In this document: piece after piece, positions 8,216-17,168 of the stretch | How the letters are laid out: each line of letters opens with the position of its first letter | How positions within the stretch are numbered: the stretch's first letter is position 1 | Origin: Streptomyces sp. NBC_01707 | Lineage (GTDB): Bacteria; Actinomycetota; Actinomycetes; Streptomycetales; Streptomycetaceae | DNA: 64,000 bases | NCBI RefSeq assembly: GCF_041438805.1 | Contig: NZ_CP109190.1 | Location: forward strand, 2,604,001 to 2,668,000 | Reading direction: 5' to 3' | Translations under genes and position numbers: made by a program | Notes under the pieces: generated by a model | Databases searched by the model: none | What the model saw: the letters and a program-made list of their open reading frames with translations, nothing else | What the model was told of the DNA's origin: nothing

Positions 8216-8244
8216 TTGTCATGCCTTGGACACATGAATACCTT
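8216..8244 (+). promoter_or_regulatory. Promoter of the amidase gene
   Basis: TTGTCA (8216-8221), a 17-nt spacer and TACCTT (8239-8244) make a good vegetative-type promoter about 85 nt before the amidase start. Confidence 0.55.
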
Positions 8245-8330
8245 GATCGGGCTTCGTGGCCCCCGGCCCACCCCACCAGGGTCCGGGGGCCGTTCGTTCT
8301 TCTCTCTCCCCCCACAGAGCAGGAGCAGGT

Positions 8331-9953
8331 ATGCCCAGACGAGCCGCAGCCCACACCGGGCGCCGCGCATCCGTCCTGGCGGCCCTCGCCGTCACCGCAC
8401 TGACCGCGACCGGCACACCGGCCGCCGCCACCTCGGCCGCACACCTTCCGGCGACAGCCGCCGACGGCGGACGCACCATGGACCGCGCGTTCGTGAAGGC
8501 GGCCGGAAAGTACGACGTACCGCGTGATCTGCTCGCCGCCGTCGGCTACGGCGAGACCCACCTCGACGGCCACACCGGGCGCCCCAGCCAGGCGAACGGG
8601 TACGGCGTGATGCACCTGGCGAGCAACCCGGCGAACCGGACGCTGGAGAAGGCGGCCGCCATCACCGGCGAGCCGCTGTCCCGGCTGCGGCGGGACACCA
8701 CGGCCAACATCCTGGGCGGTGCGGCCGTACTGCGTTCCTACGCGGACCGGCTGGGCCTGGACGGCAACGAACGCGACGACATCGACGCCTGGTACCCGGC
8801 CGTCGCGCAGTACAGCGGCACGACCGGCCCCGCCGCCGCCCGCTACGCGGACACCGTCTACGCGTTCCTGACCCACGGGTTCGCCGCCACCGTCCCCGGT
8901 GGCGAGCAGATCTCGGTCACCGCACGCCCCGTCGCGCCGGAGAAAGGCACCCTCTCCGCCACCTCCGGACGCGCCCCGATCACCCCCTACCCGTCGGCAC
9001 TGTGGGTCCCGGCCGACGCGCACAACTTCTCCGTCGGCCGGACGGCAACGATCGACAAGGTGATCATCCATGTCACGCAGGGCTCGTACGAGGGCTCCAT
9101 CAAGTGGTTCCAGGACCCCGAGGCCGAGGTGAGCGCTCATTACGTGGTCCGCTCCTCCGACGGGCAGATCACCCAGACCGTGCGGGACAGCGACACCGCG
9201 TACCACGCGAAGCAGGCCAACGCATCGGCGCTCGGCATCGAGCACGAGGGGTACATCGACGACCCGTCCTGGTTCACGGACACGATGTACCGCGCCTCGG
9301 CCGCACTGACCAGAGCACTGTGCGACAAGTACGGGATCCCGAAGGACCGGGCCCACATCATCGGGCACGACGAGGCGCCGGGCACCGACCACACCGACCC
9401 GGGGCGGTACTGGGACTGGAACCGCTACATGGGCTTCGTCGAGGGCGACAGCAGCAACGGAAGCGGCAGCAACGGCAGCACCAGCGGGAGCGCCGGTGAC
9501 GGCAGCAGCGGCGACGGACTGGGCTTCGACTCGTACCCGCTCCTGCAGAGCGGAGCGTCGGGCGCCCACGTCACGGCGGTGCAGCAGTTGCTGAACACGC
9601 AGGGCTTCGCCGCGGGCACCGTGGACGGCAGCTTCGGCGCGGCCACGCTCAGCGCGGTGAAGGCGTACCAGACACGCCACGGGCTGCCCGCGGGCGGCAA
9701 CGTCGGCCCGAAGACCTGGACCGCGCTGCTGTCGGCCGGCTCCACGCCGACGCTGCGACAGGGCGACTCGGGCGCCGATGTGAAGCGGCTCCAGCGGTCG
9801 CTGACCGCGGCGCTCGGCACGACCGTGGACGCCGTCGGGACCTTCGGTCCCGTCACGGCGACGGCGGTCCGCACGTACCAGACCCGTCAGGGGCTGGCGG
9901 TCACCGGGATCGTGAGCAGCAACACCTGGGCGGCGCTGCACGCGGGGCGCTGA
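8331..9953 (+). CDS. Secreted N-acetylmuramoyl-L-alanine amidase with two peptidoglycan-binding domains
   Basis: A 540-aa cell-wall hydrolase. Residues 1-38 form a signal peptide ending in an Ala-rich region. Residues about 50-185 resemble a lysozyme/SLT-like helical domain (GYGETHLDG, YGVMHLASN). Residues about 235-370 are an amidase_2/PGRP domain with zinc ligands His247 (IIHVTQ) and His354 with Asp358 (GTDHTDPG). A Ser/Gly linker (about 372-397) is followed by two PG_binding_1 repeats (about 405-468 and 475-538). It would cleave the stem peptide from glycan in the wall. The ATG at 8331 has GGAG upstream; longer readings start in the promoter region. Transcribed alone, divergent from the ACP operon. 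Confidence 0.88.
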   Translation: MPRRAAAHTGRRASVLAALAVTALTATGTPAAATSAAHLPATAADGGRTMDRAFVKAAGKYDVPRDLLAAVGYGETHLDGHTGRPSQANGYGVMHLASNPANRTLEKAAAITGEPLSRLRRDTTANILGGAAVLRSYADRLGLDGNERDDIDAWYPAVAQYSGTTGPAAARYADTVYAFLTHGFAATVPGGEQISVTARPVAPEKGTLSATSGRAPITPYPSALWVPADAHNFSVGRTATIDKVIIHVTQGSYEGSIKWFQDPEAEVSAHYVVRSSDGQITQTVRDSDTAYHAKQANASALGIEHEGYIDDPSWFTDTMYRASAALTRALCDKYGIPKDRAHIIGHDEAPGTDHTDPGRYWDWNRYMGFVEGDSSNGSGSNGSTSGSAGDGSSGDGLGFDSYPLLQSGASGAHVTAVQQLLNTQGFAAGTVDGSFGAATLSAVKAYQTRHGLPAGGNVGPKTWTALLSAGSTPTLRQGDSGADVKRLQRSLTAALGTTVDAVGTFGPVTATAVRTYQTRQGLAVTGIVSSNTWAALHAGR

Positions 9954-10175
9954 CCCTGCGTGCCGGAACGCGGCCGCTGAACGGCGTCCCCGACGACACG
10001 GTGCGCCGGAGACGGTCCCGGCGGATCATCGAACGGTCCATCAGGTGTCCGCCCCGTCTGCGCCGTTGGGCACCTGACTGAGCGGCCGCACAGCGGGGCT
10101 GCGGCGCGGCAGCCCCCGTCCGGCGGGCCGGCGCCGAGCCCGCTGCGGCCCGCCGGGACACCCGACCGCCCACGC

Positions 10176-10379
10176 TCGGGGGACACCATCCTGGCCGTCG
10201 GCGCCCCGGAGCCGCACGCCGCGCGCACCCCGGCCTTCCGGGCGGCGGTCGCCGATCTCGGCGTCACGTCCACGGACGATCTTCTCCGTCGCGCCGGGGA
10301 TGTGGGCCGGTGCCTGCCCCGGCCGTGGTGGACCGCCGAGGAGATCCTGGACAAGTCGGTGGGCGGACCGGCCGTTTGA
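10176..10379 (+). pseudogene. Possible 3' remnant of an unidentified coding sequence
   Basis: A stretch with strongly streptomycete codon use reads SGDTILAVGAPEPHAAR, then a helical segment (AFRAAVADLGVTSTDDLLRR), ending WWTAEEILDK...GPAV at a TGA. No start codon with a ribosome site is found; upstream the frame dissolves into Pro/Ala-rich text. It looks like the C-terminal end of a lost gene, but the family was not recognised. Together with the MFS leader it is all that could be seen in the 611 bases between amidase and MFS gene. Confidence 0.3.
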
Positions 10380-10427
10380 GGGCACCGGCAGACGCCTTCT
10401 GCGGGGTGTCCGCACCGACCGGTCGCC

Positions 10428-10436
10428 TGCTACGTT
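10428..10436 (+). promoter_or_regulatory. Extended -10 promoter of the MFS leader
   Basis: TGC-TACGTT is an extended -10 element. The next ATG is 6 nt after it, predicting a leaderless message. No clear -35 is present. Confidence 0.45.
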
Positions 10437-10442
10437 GCACAC

Positions 10443-10463
10443 ATGTTCCTCCTCCGTGCCTAG
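10443..10463 (+). CDS. Six-residue upstream ORF (MFLLRA), probably leaderless
   Basis: ATG TTC CTC CTC CGT GCC TAG sits exactly where a transcript from the TACGTT box would begin, 102 bases before the MFS start. A hairpin follows 13 nt after its stop. This arrangement is like translation-sensing leaders in front of antibiotic exporters and ABC-F genes, where stalling on the small ORF changes the downstream fold. The ORF is very short, so chance is a real alternative. Confidence 0.4.
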   Translation: MFLLRA

Positions 10464-10476
10464 GACCCCGCACCGA

Positions 10477-10501
10477 CCGCACCCCGCCACACCGGGTGCG
10501 G
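10477..10501 (+). promoter_or_regulatory. Leader hairpin before the MFS gene
   Basis: CCGCACCC and GGGTGCGG form an 8-bp GC stem with a 9-nt loop between the small ORF and the MFS ribosome site. It could be an attenuator or a block to readthrough. Confidence 0.4.
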
Positions 10502-10564
10502 CGCTTCGGCGTCCCTGCACACACAGCGCGTAACTCCGCGCTGCCTTCCGGAGGAACAGTCCTC

Positions 10565-11776
10565 ATGCTTTCGCCTTCGCACGCTCCCTCGTACGCAACC
10601 GTCCTGCGCACCCGTCATGCCGGCCGCACCTTCGGCGCCGCACTGCTGGGACGGCTGTCGTACGGGATGGTCTCCCTCTCCCTGATGCTGGCTGTCAAGG
10701 ACGCCACCGGCTCGTACTCCGTGGCGGGCGCCGTCATGGCGCTGTTCGGCGCGACCAGCGTCTTCCTCTCACCCGCCCGTGCCGCGCTGATCGACCGGTA
10801 CGGGCCACGTCGGGCGCTGCCGCCCATGGGGGCCGCCTACGCACTGCTCCTCTCCGCTCTGGCGTATGCCACCTGGCAGCCCGGCGCCTCAGGGCTCCCG
10901 CTGGGTGCGCTGGCCGTCACCGCCGGTGCCTGCACCCCACCGCTCGGGCCTGTGATGCGGACCGTGTGGAGCAGCCTCGTACCCGACCGGGAACTGCTGC
11001 AGCGCGCGTACAGCCTGGACGGGGTGGCCGAGGAGCTGCTGTTCGTCACCGGGCCGCTGCTGGTGGGTCTGCTGGTGAGGTTCGCCGAGCCGGCGGCCGG
11101 TGTGGCCGTCAGCGCCGCGCTCGTACTCGTCGGCGCGTCGGCGCTGGTCTCGTCCCCGGCGCTGCGCGGTACGAGCGGCCGCCCGTCCGGAACGACACCC
11201 CTGCCGCCTTCCGGACCGTCCGGGAAACGACTGCTCGGTAACGTCGGGCTGCGTCACGCCGCCGTGGTCTCGGCCGGGGTGGGGCTTTGCCTGGGCGCCC
11301 TCGACCTGCTCCTGGTGGCCTTCACCGAGGAGCATCATCAGGGCGCCTCGGTGGCCTGGGTGCTCGCGGCGCTCTCAGCGGGGAGCGCGGTCGGCGGTCT
11401 GGCGTACGGCGCCGTCTCGTGGCGCATGCCGAGTCGGCTGCGCCTGACGGCACTTGGCACGGCCCTCGGGGTTTCCTCGGTCGCGGCAGGGGTGTCGCCG
11501 AACGTGTACGTCCTGGTGGCCGTGGTCACCGCGGCCGGGCTGTTCGTCGCGCCGGCCATCACCACCGCGTATCTGATTGCGGACGAGTCCGTCGGCGCCG
11601 GCAGCCGTACGCAGGCCGGCGCCTGGGTCAACACCGCGCTCAATGCGGGGTCTTCCGGTGGCACGGCCGCGGTCGGTCTGCTGGTGGGCCGGCTGCCGCT
11701 CACGGTGTGTTTCACGCTCGCGGCGGCCCCGGTGCTGCTCTGCGCGGGGTTCGCATTCAGCCGGGACCGACGGTGA
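10565..11776 (+). CDS. MFS transporter (drug-exporter-like)
   Basis: A 403-aa integral membrane protein of the major facilitator superfamily with about 12 hydrophobic segments. The loop between segments 2 and 3 has ARAALIDRYGPRRALP, a recognisable MFS motif A. No periplasmic domain is present. Such proteins of around 400 aa in streptomycetes often export drugs or metabolites, but the substrate is unknown. ATG at 10565 is chosen because GGAGGA lies 10 nt upstream; reading open further upstream has no ribosome site. The short leader ORF and hairpin suggest regulated expression. Its 3' end is shared by a strong bidirectional terminator with the convergent peptidase gene. Confidence 0.8.
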   Translation: MLSPSHAPSYATVLRTRHAGRTFGAALLGRLSYGMVSLSLMLAVKDATGSYSVAGAVMALFGATSVFLSPARAALIDRYGPRRALPPMGAAYALLLSALAYATWQPGASGLPLGALAVTAGACTPPLGPVMRTVWSSLVPDRELLQRAYSLDGVAEELLFVTGPLLVGLLVRFAEPAAGVAVSAALVLVGASALVSSPALRGTSGRPSGTTPLPPSGPSGKRLLGNVGLRHAAVVSAGVGLCLGALDLLLVAFTEEHHQGASVAWVLAALSAGSAVGGLAYGAVSWRMPSRLRLTALGTALGVSSVAAGVSPNVYVLVAVVTAAGLFVAPAITTAYLIADESVGAGSRTQAGAWVNTALNAGSSGGTAAVGLLVGRLPLTVCFTLAAAPVLLCAGFAFSRDRR

Positions 11777-11918
11777 CGTCCTCGCTGCCGGCGCCCCACA
11801 CGGTGGTGTACGCGGAAAGGCGCGTCCGGCGGTCCCGCGGGTAACGGCTCGGCCGGTGGCACGGGAATTCAGGTGGTACCACGGTTCCCTCCACCGCACC
11901 GTCCCTCCGGAACGCGAA

Positions 11919-11956
11919 GAGGCGGCTCCGCTCCCCGTGGGGAGCGGAGCCGCCTC
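11919..11956. terminator. Bidirectional terminator hairpin
   Basis: GAGGCGGCTCCGCTCCCC is followed after 2 nt by its exact complement, an 18-bp stem. It lies between the converging MFS and S8 peptidase genes, 34 nt after the peptidase stop. Confidence 0.85.
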
Positions 11957-11990
11957 GAGCAGCGTGCTCAGCAGGCGACTTCGGCCGAGG

Positions 11991-14900
11991 TCACTTCAGA
12001 CCGAACGCCCGGATGATCTCCTGATCGATGCCGAGCCCGTTCCCGGCCTCGCTGTGCGCCTTCACCGAGACGAAACCGCCGGCCTTGTGGGGCGTCCTGA
12101 ACCGAGCGGTCCAGTTGCCCTCCGAGGTCTTGCGCAGCTCCGTGGCGCTCCAGGTCCTGCCGTCGTCGTAGCTGACCGACAGCGAGGCCTTCCTGGCCTT
12201 CACCGCGCCGTCCAGCCACTCCTGCGTGCCGGAGGAGAGACCGATCTCGGTCCACCGGCCGGCCTCGACGTCACCGGCGAGGTCGGTGTCGACCTTGTAG
12301 TCCAGCTGCAGCAGCGGGAGGTCGGCCTGCCAGGGACCGTTCTGGTCCATCTGGCCCGAGACGAAGCTCCACTCGGTGTGCGTGCGGGTGGAGGTCTTCC
12401 ACACGTCACCGTCGCGGGTGGAGTCGAGGACGAAGCGGTACGGCAGCTTCTCCGCCGACAGGTCCCCGATGTATCCGGCCCGGCCTGCGACCTTCCGGAT
12501 CAGCGTGTCGCCCTGGTAGAACGCGGTGGTGGTGGTGTCGTACTCGTCCTCCGGCATGGAGCCCGAGTGCCCCGCGCCCGAGTCCGTCCACGGCGTGAAA
12601 TTGAACTGCATGTCGTTGGTGACGGAACGGAACGGACCCCAGAAGCCGGTGCCCAGACGCGGGCGGCTGATCGGCGCGAACCATTCGGCGCGGTAGGTGC
12701 GGCCCGCCGTGTAGTCCATCTCGCCGCTACGCATCTCGTGCGCGAATCCGGTCTCCGTGGCGTTGAAGACCGAGTGGTCCTCGTACCAGAAGGAAGCGCC
12801 CGGGAGCGGGGTGACCCACTCGTCGCGTGTGCCGGGGAACTTCTCGTACTCCGCGAAGCCGAGGCCCGGCCCGTAGTCCGGAATGTCGTAGCGGTAGCCC
12901 CCGCCGAGCGTGGCCTTGTGGCCGTAGAAGGTGTTCTCCACCTTCGCCAGTTCACCCGTCCTCGGAGCGAACGCCAGCGAGCGGTCCGGGACGCTGCCGT
13001 TGTGGCGGTCGACCAGGTCGTACACGTACCGGGCGAACCTGCGCTGGGTCATGGAGAGCTTCTCGCCCCGCGTGACCGCCTTGATCAGGGTCTCGCCGGC
13101 CAGCTGCTGCACCGATGCGACCGGGATGGTGGTCGTGGTGCCGTACTCGGTGTACCACTCCATCGCCACGCCGCGTCCGTCGTTGACGACGAAGAGCGCC
13201 TTGGCGCCCGCGGCGAGCGCGTTGGCGAGCCGGTCGGCCGCGGCGACCGCGTCGCTGCGGCGGACCACGACAGCCTTGCCCCTGGCGTCCAGACCCTTGT
13301 AGTCGGCCTCGGCACCGTTGCCCGCGAAGACCGCGGACAGCTTCTGACTGCTGTCCTCGGCGACGGGCGCTCCGCCCTGCACGGTGACCGGCACATCACG
13401 GCCGTCTACCGACAGGTCGATCTGCTTCTCGCCCTGGCGCCAGCGGGTCAGGAAGCTGAAGCTGCCCTGGGTGACCTTCTTGGTGGGGCTCGCCCACAGC
13501 TGGTCGTACGCCACCGGGATCTGGTACGCGTCACGGAAGACCCCGCCGTTCGGCGTGGTGCGCGCCATGTCGTAGCGCAGTTGCCGGGTCTCGGTCTCCT
13601 TCGGCGTCCGCACACTGATCTTGCGCGCCTTGGACGCGTCCAAGGTGACGGTGGTCGGCTTGTCGAGGACCGTTTCGGGCTCCGCGAGGAAGGCGACGGC
13701 CTTCGAGTCCGGGCGGTCACCGTCGACGTCGACGGAGGCCCAGGAGGTGTAGGTGCCCGGAGGCAGCCGCAGTGTGGTGTCGCCGGCGACCGGCACGGCG
13801 TTGAGGTTGAGATACGGGTCGTTCAGCTCGCCGAGGACGACATAGCCGTCCATCGGCTTGCCCGCGCGGTCGCGGAGCCTGAGCGTCAGGTCGTAGAGCT
13901 CCTGCTCCTTGTTCAGGGCGAAGCCGGTGTGCGCGACCGTCGCGCCGGACGCGTCCTTCGCGACGACCTGGCCGGAGAACGTGGTGCCGGCCGCGACCTT
14001 CGACGGGTCGAGCGAGAGCACGGCGTCGGCGGTGGAACCGGCGGGGACGGTCAGCTTCGACGTGGAGAGCGTGTACGCGGCCGCGTCCGTGTCGGGGGCC
14101 AGATCCAGGGTGACGTCCTGCGCACCGGTGTTGCGGTACGTGATCGTCCGCTCGGCGACCGGGTCGGAGGCGCTGTGCGGCCAGTCGTACGACGCGACCG
14201 CGACGGAGCCGGTGGCCTCGATCGTCGTGTCGACCGCCGCCTTGACGTCGAGCCGGCCGGTGCCCTGCTCGTACGGCGTGTAGTCGGGCAGCCGCTTCGA
14301 CGAGGTCATCAGCGCGTCCTTGATGCGCTGACCGGACCAGTCGGGGTGACGCTGCTTCAGGATCGCCGCGGCGCCCGCGACGTGCGGGGTGGCCATCGAC
14401 GTACCGGACATCTGCTGGTACATGCCGCTGATTCCCGGGACCGCCTGCGAGGCCGCGGCGTTGATGTCGACGCCGGGGGCGGACAGGTCGGGCTTCAGAC
14501 CGTACGACCGGGTGAGCGGGCCCATGGAGGAGAAGTCCGCGCGGGCGTCCTGCTTGTCGACGGCGGCGACGGTCAGCGCCTTGTCGGCCGAACCGGGAGA
14601 ACCGATGGTGCCCGCGCCGTACGCGTTCCCGGCCGCGATCACGAACAGCGGACCACCGTCCGCCGAGAGGGCGTCGACCGCCTGCGACATCGGGTCGGTG
14701 CCGTCGTCCGGGATGCTGGAGCCGAGGCTCATGGAGACGACGTCGGCGCCTTCGGCCTTCGCCCACTCCATCGCGGCGATGATCCCGGAGTCCTCGCCGG
14801 AGCCCCCGTTGCCGAGGACCTTGCCGATGATCAGGTCCGCACCCGGGGCGACCCCCTTGTTGACGCCGTCCGACGCGGCGCCGGAGCCCGCGATGGTGGA

Positions 14901-15752
14901 GGCGACGTGCGTGCCGTGGCCGTTCTTGTCGAGGACCTCTTCACCGGGAACGAAGCTCTTGGACTCGAGAATGCGGTCCTTGACGTCCGGGTGGGTCGGG
15001 TCGATGCCGGTGTCGAGGACGGCGACCTTGGTGCCCTTGCCGTCAAATCCCTCGGCCCACGCCTGCGGGGCATTGATCTGCGGCACGGAGTCCTTGAGCG
15101 TGGCCTTCGCGCGGCCGTCCAGCCACAGCTTGGCGATGCCGTCGTCCAGCGAACGGGCGTCGGACGGACGCGCGATGTCGTTCCAGAAGGAACGGGCGGT
15201 GTCCTTGTCGGCCTTCAGCGCGGCGCCGTGGATGCTGTCGAGCCGACGGACCGTCTTGGCACCACTGGGGGTGGCGGGCAGCGAACGGGACCGGCTCGCC
15301 GAGTAGGTGGCGATGAGCGGGATGCCACCGGCCCTCTTGTCGTCGTAGCCCATCTTGGCGAGGGCCGTGACATCGAACAGCCGGCGGTCCAGCTTTCCGG
15401 CCGCCAGCAGCGGGGTCGCTTCATCGGGAATGACGTAGATGTCGTCTCCCGCCTGCTGCACATGCACACCACCGACCGCGCCGTCGGGCCGGTCCACCGT
15501 GACGGTGTCCTGCTTGCCGACGCCGTCCACGTAGTGGACCACGTCGCCCGTGAGCAGGGTGATGTCGTACTGATGGACGGGGTTCCGGGAGTGTCCGCTG
15601 GCCTCGGGGGCGGCCTGCGCCGCCGAAGCGGCACCTGCCGCGGGCAGCAGGGCTCCACTCACGAGAGCGACGGAGGTCGCTATGAGCAGGGCCCTGCGTC
15701 CCGCACGCACGGGTCTCGCCCGGCCGGAAGCGGAGGAGGGTGTGAATGTCAT
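11991..15752 (-). CDS. Secreted subtilisin-like S8 serine peptidase, large form
   Basis: A 1253-aa extracellular protease. Residues 1-48 are a long signal peptide (RAGRRALLIATSVALVSG...). Residues 49-235 are a propeptide-like region. Residues about 235-480 are the peptidase domain with Asp247 (AVLDTGID), His279 (GHGTHVAS) and Ser452 (GTSMATPHVAG). A PA-domain insertion (KALFVVNDGRG...) lies around 825-870, and Ig/jelly-roll-like regions fill the rest. The organisation closely matches the second S8 gene in this window, so the two are paralogues. It would degrade external proteins. There is no strong ribosome site before the ATG, and the preceding 227 bases hold no other gene. Confidence 0.9.
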   Translation of the reverse strand: MTFTPSSASGRARPVRAGRRALLIATSVALVSGALLPAAGAASAAQAAPEASGHSRNPVHQYDITLLTGDVVHYVDGVGKQDTVTVDRPDGAVGGVHVQQAGDDIYVIPDEATPLLAAGKLDRRLFDVTALAKMGYDDKRAGGIPLIATYSASRSRSLPATPSGAKTVRRLDSIHGAALKADKDTARSFWNDIARPSDARSLDDGIAKLWLDGRAKATLKDSVPQINAPQAWAEGFDGKGTKVAVLDTGIDPTHPDVKDRILESKSFVPGEEVLDKNGHGTHVASTIAGSGAASDGVNKGVAPGADLIIGKVLGNGGSGEDSGIIAAMEWAKAEGADVVSMSLGSSIPDDGTDPMSQAVDALSADGGPLFVIAAGNAYGAGTIGSPGSADKALTVAAVDKQDARADFSSMGPLTRSYGLKPDLSAPGVDINAAASQAVPGISGMYQQMSGTSMATPHVAGAAAILKQRHPDWSGQRIKDALMTSSKRLPDYTPYEQGTGRLDVKAAVDTTIEATGSVAVASYDWPHSASDPVAERTITYRNTGAQDVTLDLAPDTDAAAYTLSTSKLTVPAGSTADAVLSLDPSKVAAGTTFSGQVVAKDASGATVAHTGFALNKEQELYDLTLRLRDRAGKPMDGYVVLGELNDPYLNLNAVPVAGDTTLRLPPGTYTSWASVDVDGDRPDSKAVAFLAEPETVLDKPTTVTLDASKARKISVRTPKETETRQLRYDMARTTPNGGVFRDAYQIPVAYDQLWASPTKKVTQGSFSFLTRWRQGEKQIDLSVDGRDVPVTVQGGAPVAEDSSQKLSAVFAGNGAEADYKGLDARGKAVVVRRSDAVAAADRLANALAAGAKALFVVNDGRGVAMEWYTEYGTTTTIPVASVQQLAGETLIKAVTRGEKLSMTQRRFARYVYDLVDRHNGSVPDRSLAFAPRTGELAKVENTFYGHKATLGGGYRYDIPDYGPGLGFAEYEKFPGTRDEWVTPLPGASFWYEDHSVFNATETGFAHEMRSGEMDYTAGRTYRAEWFAPISRPRLGTGFWGPFRSVTNDMQFNFTPWTDSGAGHSGSMPEDEYDTTTTAFYQGDTLIRKVAGRAGYIGDLSAEKLPYRFVLDSTRDGDVWKTSTRTHTEWSFVSGQMDQNGPWQADLPLLQLDYKVDTDLAGDVEAGRWTEIGLSSGTQEWLDGAVKARKASLSVSYDDGRTWSATELRKTSEGNWTARFRTPHKAGGFVSVKAHSEAGNGLGIDQEIIRAFGLK

Positions 15753-15979
15753 GGGGTTGATCTACCGGCAGATCCCCACCCGCGTCTGCGCCCATGGCTG
15801 GCGGAATGCCGCCGTGGCGGCATCCCGCCGATTCAGGAGTTCCGGCGGACACCCCCTCAACTGCGTCTCTTTCAGCCGGTTTCACCCGGACGGCGGTCGA
15901 CGGCTGATGCTCACCCGGCGGCATCGGGCCACGTCCCGGTGAGCCCGCGCCGGATTCCGTGTCGCAGCCAGGGAGCCGG

Positions 15980-17131
15980 TCAGGCCACCGAGGAGATCCA
16001 TCCGGCCGGCGGCTGCCCGCTTTCGTGATGGATCGGGGTGTGCGCGCCGGTGAGTGGGACTCCGCTGCCGCCGCGCCGCTCGGCGACGATCTCGGCGGCG
16101 ATCGACAGGGCGGTCTCCTCCGGGGTGCGTGCGCCGAGATCGAGACCGATCGGCGAGTGCAGCCTGGCCAGTTCGAGTTCGGTGACGCCGACCTCGCGGA
16201 GCCGTTCGTTGCGCTCCAGGTGGGTGCGGCGCGAGCCCATCGCCCCGACGTAGGCGACCCGCAGTTTCAACGCCGTCTCCAGCAGCGGGACATCGAATTT
16301 CGCGTCGTGGGTCAGCACGCACAGGGCCGTGCGCGCATCCACGGCGGTGGCCGCCAGATAGCGGTGCGGCCAGTCGACGACCACCTCGTCGGCGTCCGGG
16401 AAGCGGGCCTCGGTCGCGAAGACCGGCCGGGCGTCGCACACGGTGACGTGGTACCCGAGGAATTTGCCGACCCGGACCAGGGCGGCGGCGAAGTCGATGG
16501 CCCCGAATACGATCATCCGGGGCGGCGGGACGCTCGACTCGACGAGCAGCCCGAGCGGTCGGCCGCAGCGCGATCCCTCGGCACCGATCGTGAGAGGGCC
16601 GGTCCGGCCCACGTCCAGCATCGCGCGGGCCTCGGCCGCCGCGGTGCGGTCCAGCTCCGGATGTCCGCCGAGCCCGCCCTCGTACGAATCGTCGGGACGG
16701 ACGAGGAGGGGGCGGCCGAGGAGTTCGGCGGGCCCGTCCGTGATCCGTACGACCGCCGCCGCCTCCCCTGTCGCCGCGGCGGCGAGCGCGGCGGCGAACA
16801 CCGGGCGTGCGGGGTCGTCCGCACGGACCGGTGTCACCAGGATGTCGATGACACCGCCGCAGGTCAGACCCACGGCGAAGGCGTCCTCGTCGCTGTAGCC
16901 GAACCGCTCCCGCACGGTGGTGCCGTCGTCGAGGGCCTGTTGGCACAGCTCGTACACCGCGCCCTCCACACACCCGCCGGAGACCGACCCGATCGCCGTG
17001 CCGTCGCGGTCGACGGCGAGGGCTGCTCCCGGCTGCCGGGGCGCGCTCCCGCCGACCTCCACGACGGTGGCGACGGCGAATTCGCGTCCCTGCCCGACCC
17101 ACCGATGAAGCTCTTCGGCGATGTCCAGCAT
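15980..17131 (-). CDS. xdhC: XdhC/CoxI-family molybdenum enzyme maturation protein
   Basis: A 383-aa cytoplasmic protein of the XdhC/CoxI family, which sulfurates and inserts molybdenum cofactor into xanthine dehydrogenase. The N-terminal XdhC_CoxI domain (about 10-80; SGGCVEGAVYE) is followed by a C-terminal Rossmann domain (about 190-330; RMIVFGAIDFAAALVRVGKFLGYHVTVCDARP, split here as RMIVFGAIDF and HVTVCDARP). The ATG has AAAGGAG 7 nt upstream. It is the last gene of the purine cluster, 37 nt after the NCS2 permease. The position with the three xdh subunit genes supports the role. Confidence 0.85.
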   Translation of the reverse strand: MLDIAEELHRWVGQGREFAVATVVEVGGSAPRQPGAALAVDRDGTAIGSVSGGCVEGAVYELCQQALDDGTTVRERFGYSDEDAFAVGLTCGGVIDILVTPVRADDPARPVFAAALAAAATGEAAAVVRITDGPAELLGRPLLVRPDDSYEGGLGGHPELDRTAAAEARAMLDVGRTGPLTIGAEGSRCGRPLGLLVESSVPPPRMIVFGAIDFAAALVRVGKFLGYHVTVCDARPVFATEARFPDADEVVVDWPHRYLAATAVDARTALCVLTHDAKFDVPLLETALKLRVAYVGAMGSRRTHLERNERLREVGVTELELARLHSPIGLDLGARTPEETALSIAAEIVAERRGGSGVPLTGAHTPIHHESGQPPAGWISSVA

Positions 17132-17168
17132 GGCGTGTCTCCTTTGAGCGTGGTGTTCAGGGGCGGGG

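Noticed and set aside
15907..15942. Short ORF MLTRRHRATSR on the plus strand as a second leader peptide
   Set aside because: It lacks the HVDL motif, has no promoter at leaderless spacing and points at the 3' end of xdhC.
11577..16028. Long plus-strand open frame of about 1480 codons opposite the first S8 peptidase
   Set aside because: It is the antisense frame of a clearly real peptidase gene; GC-rich codon bias keeps the opposite frame open. Low-complexity Arg/Gly/Val composition and no domain.
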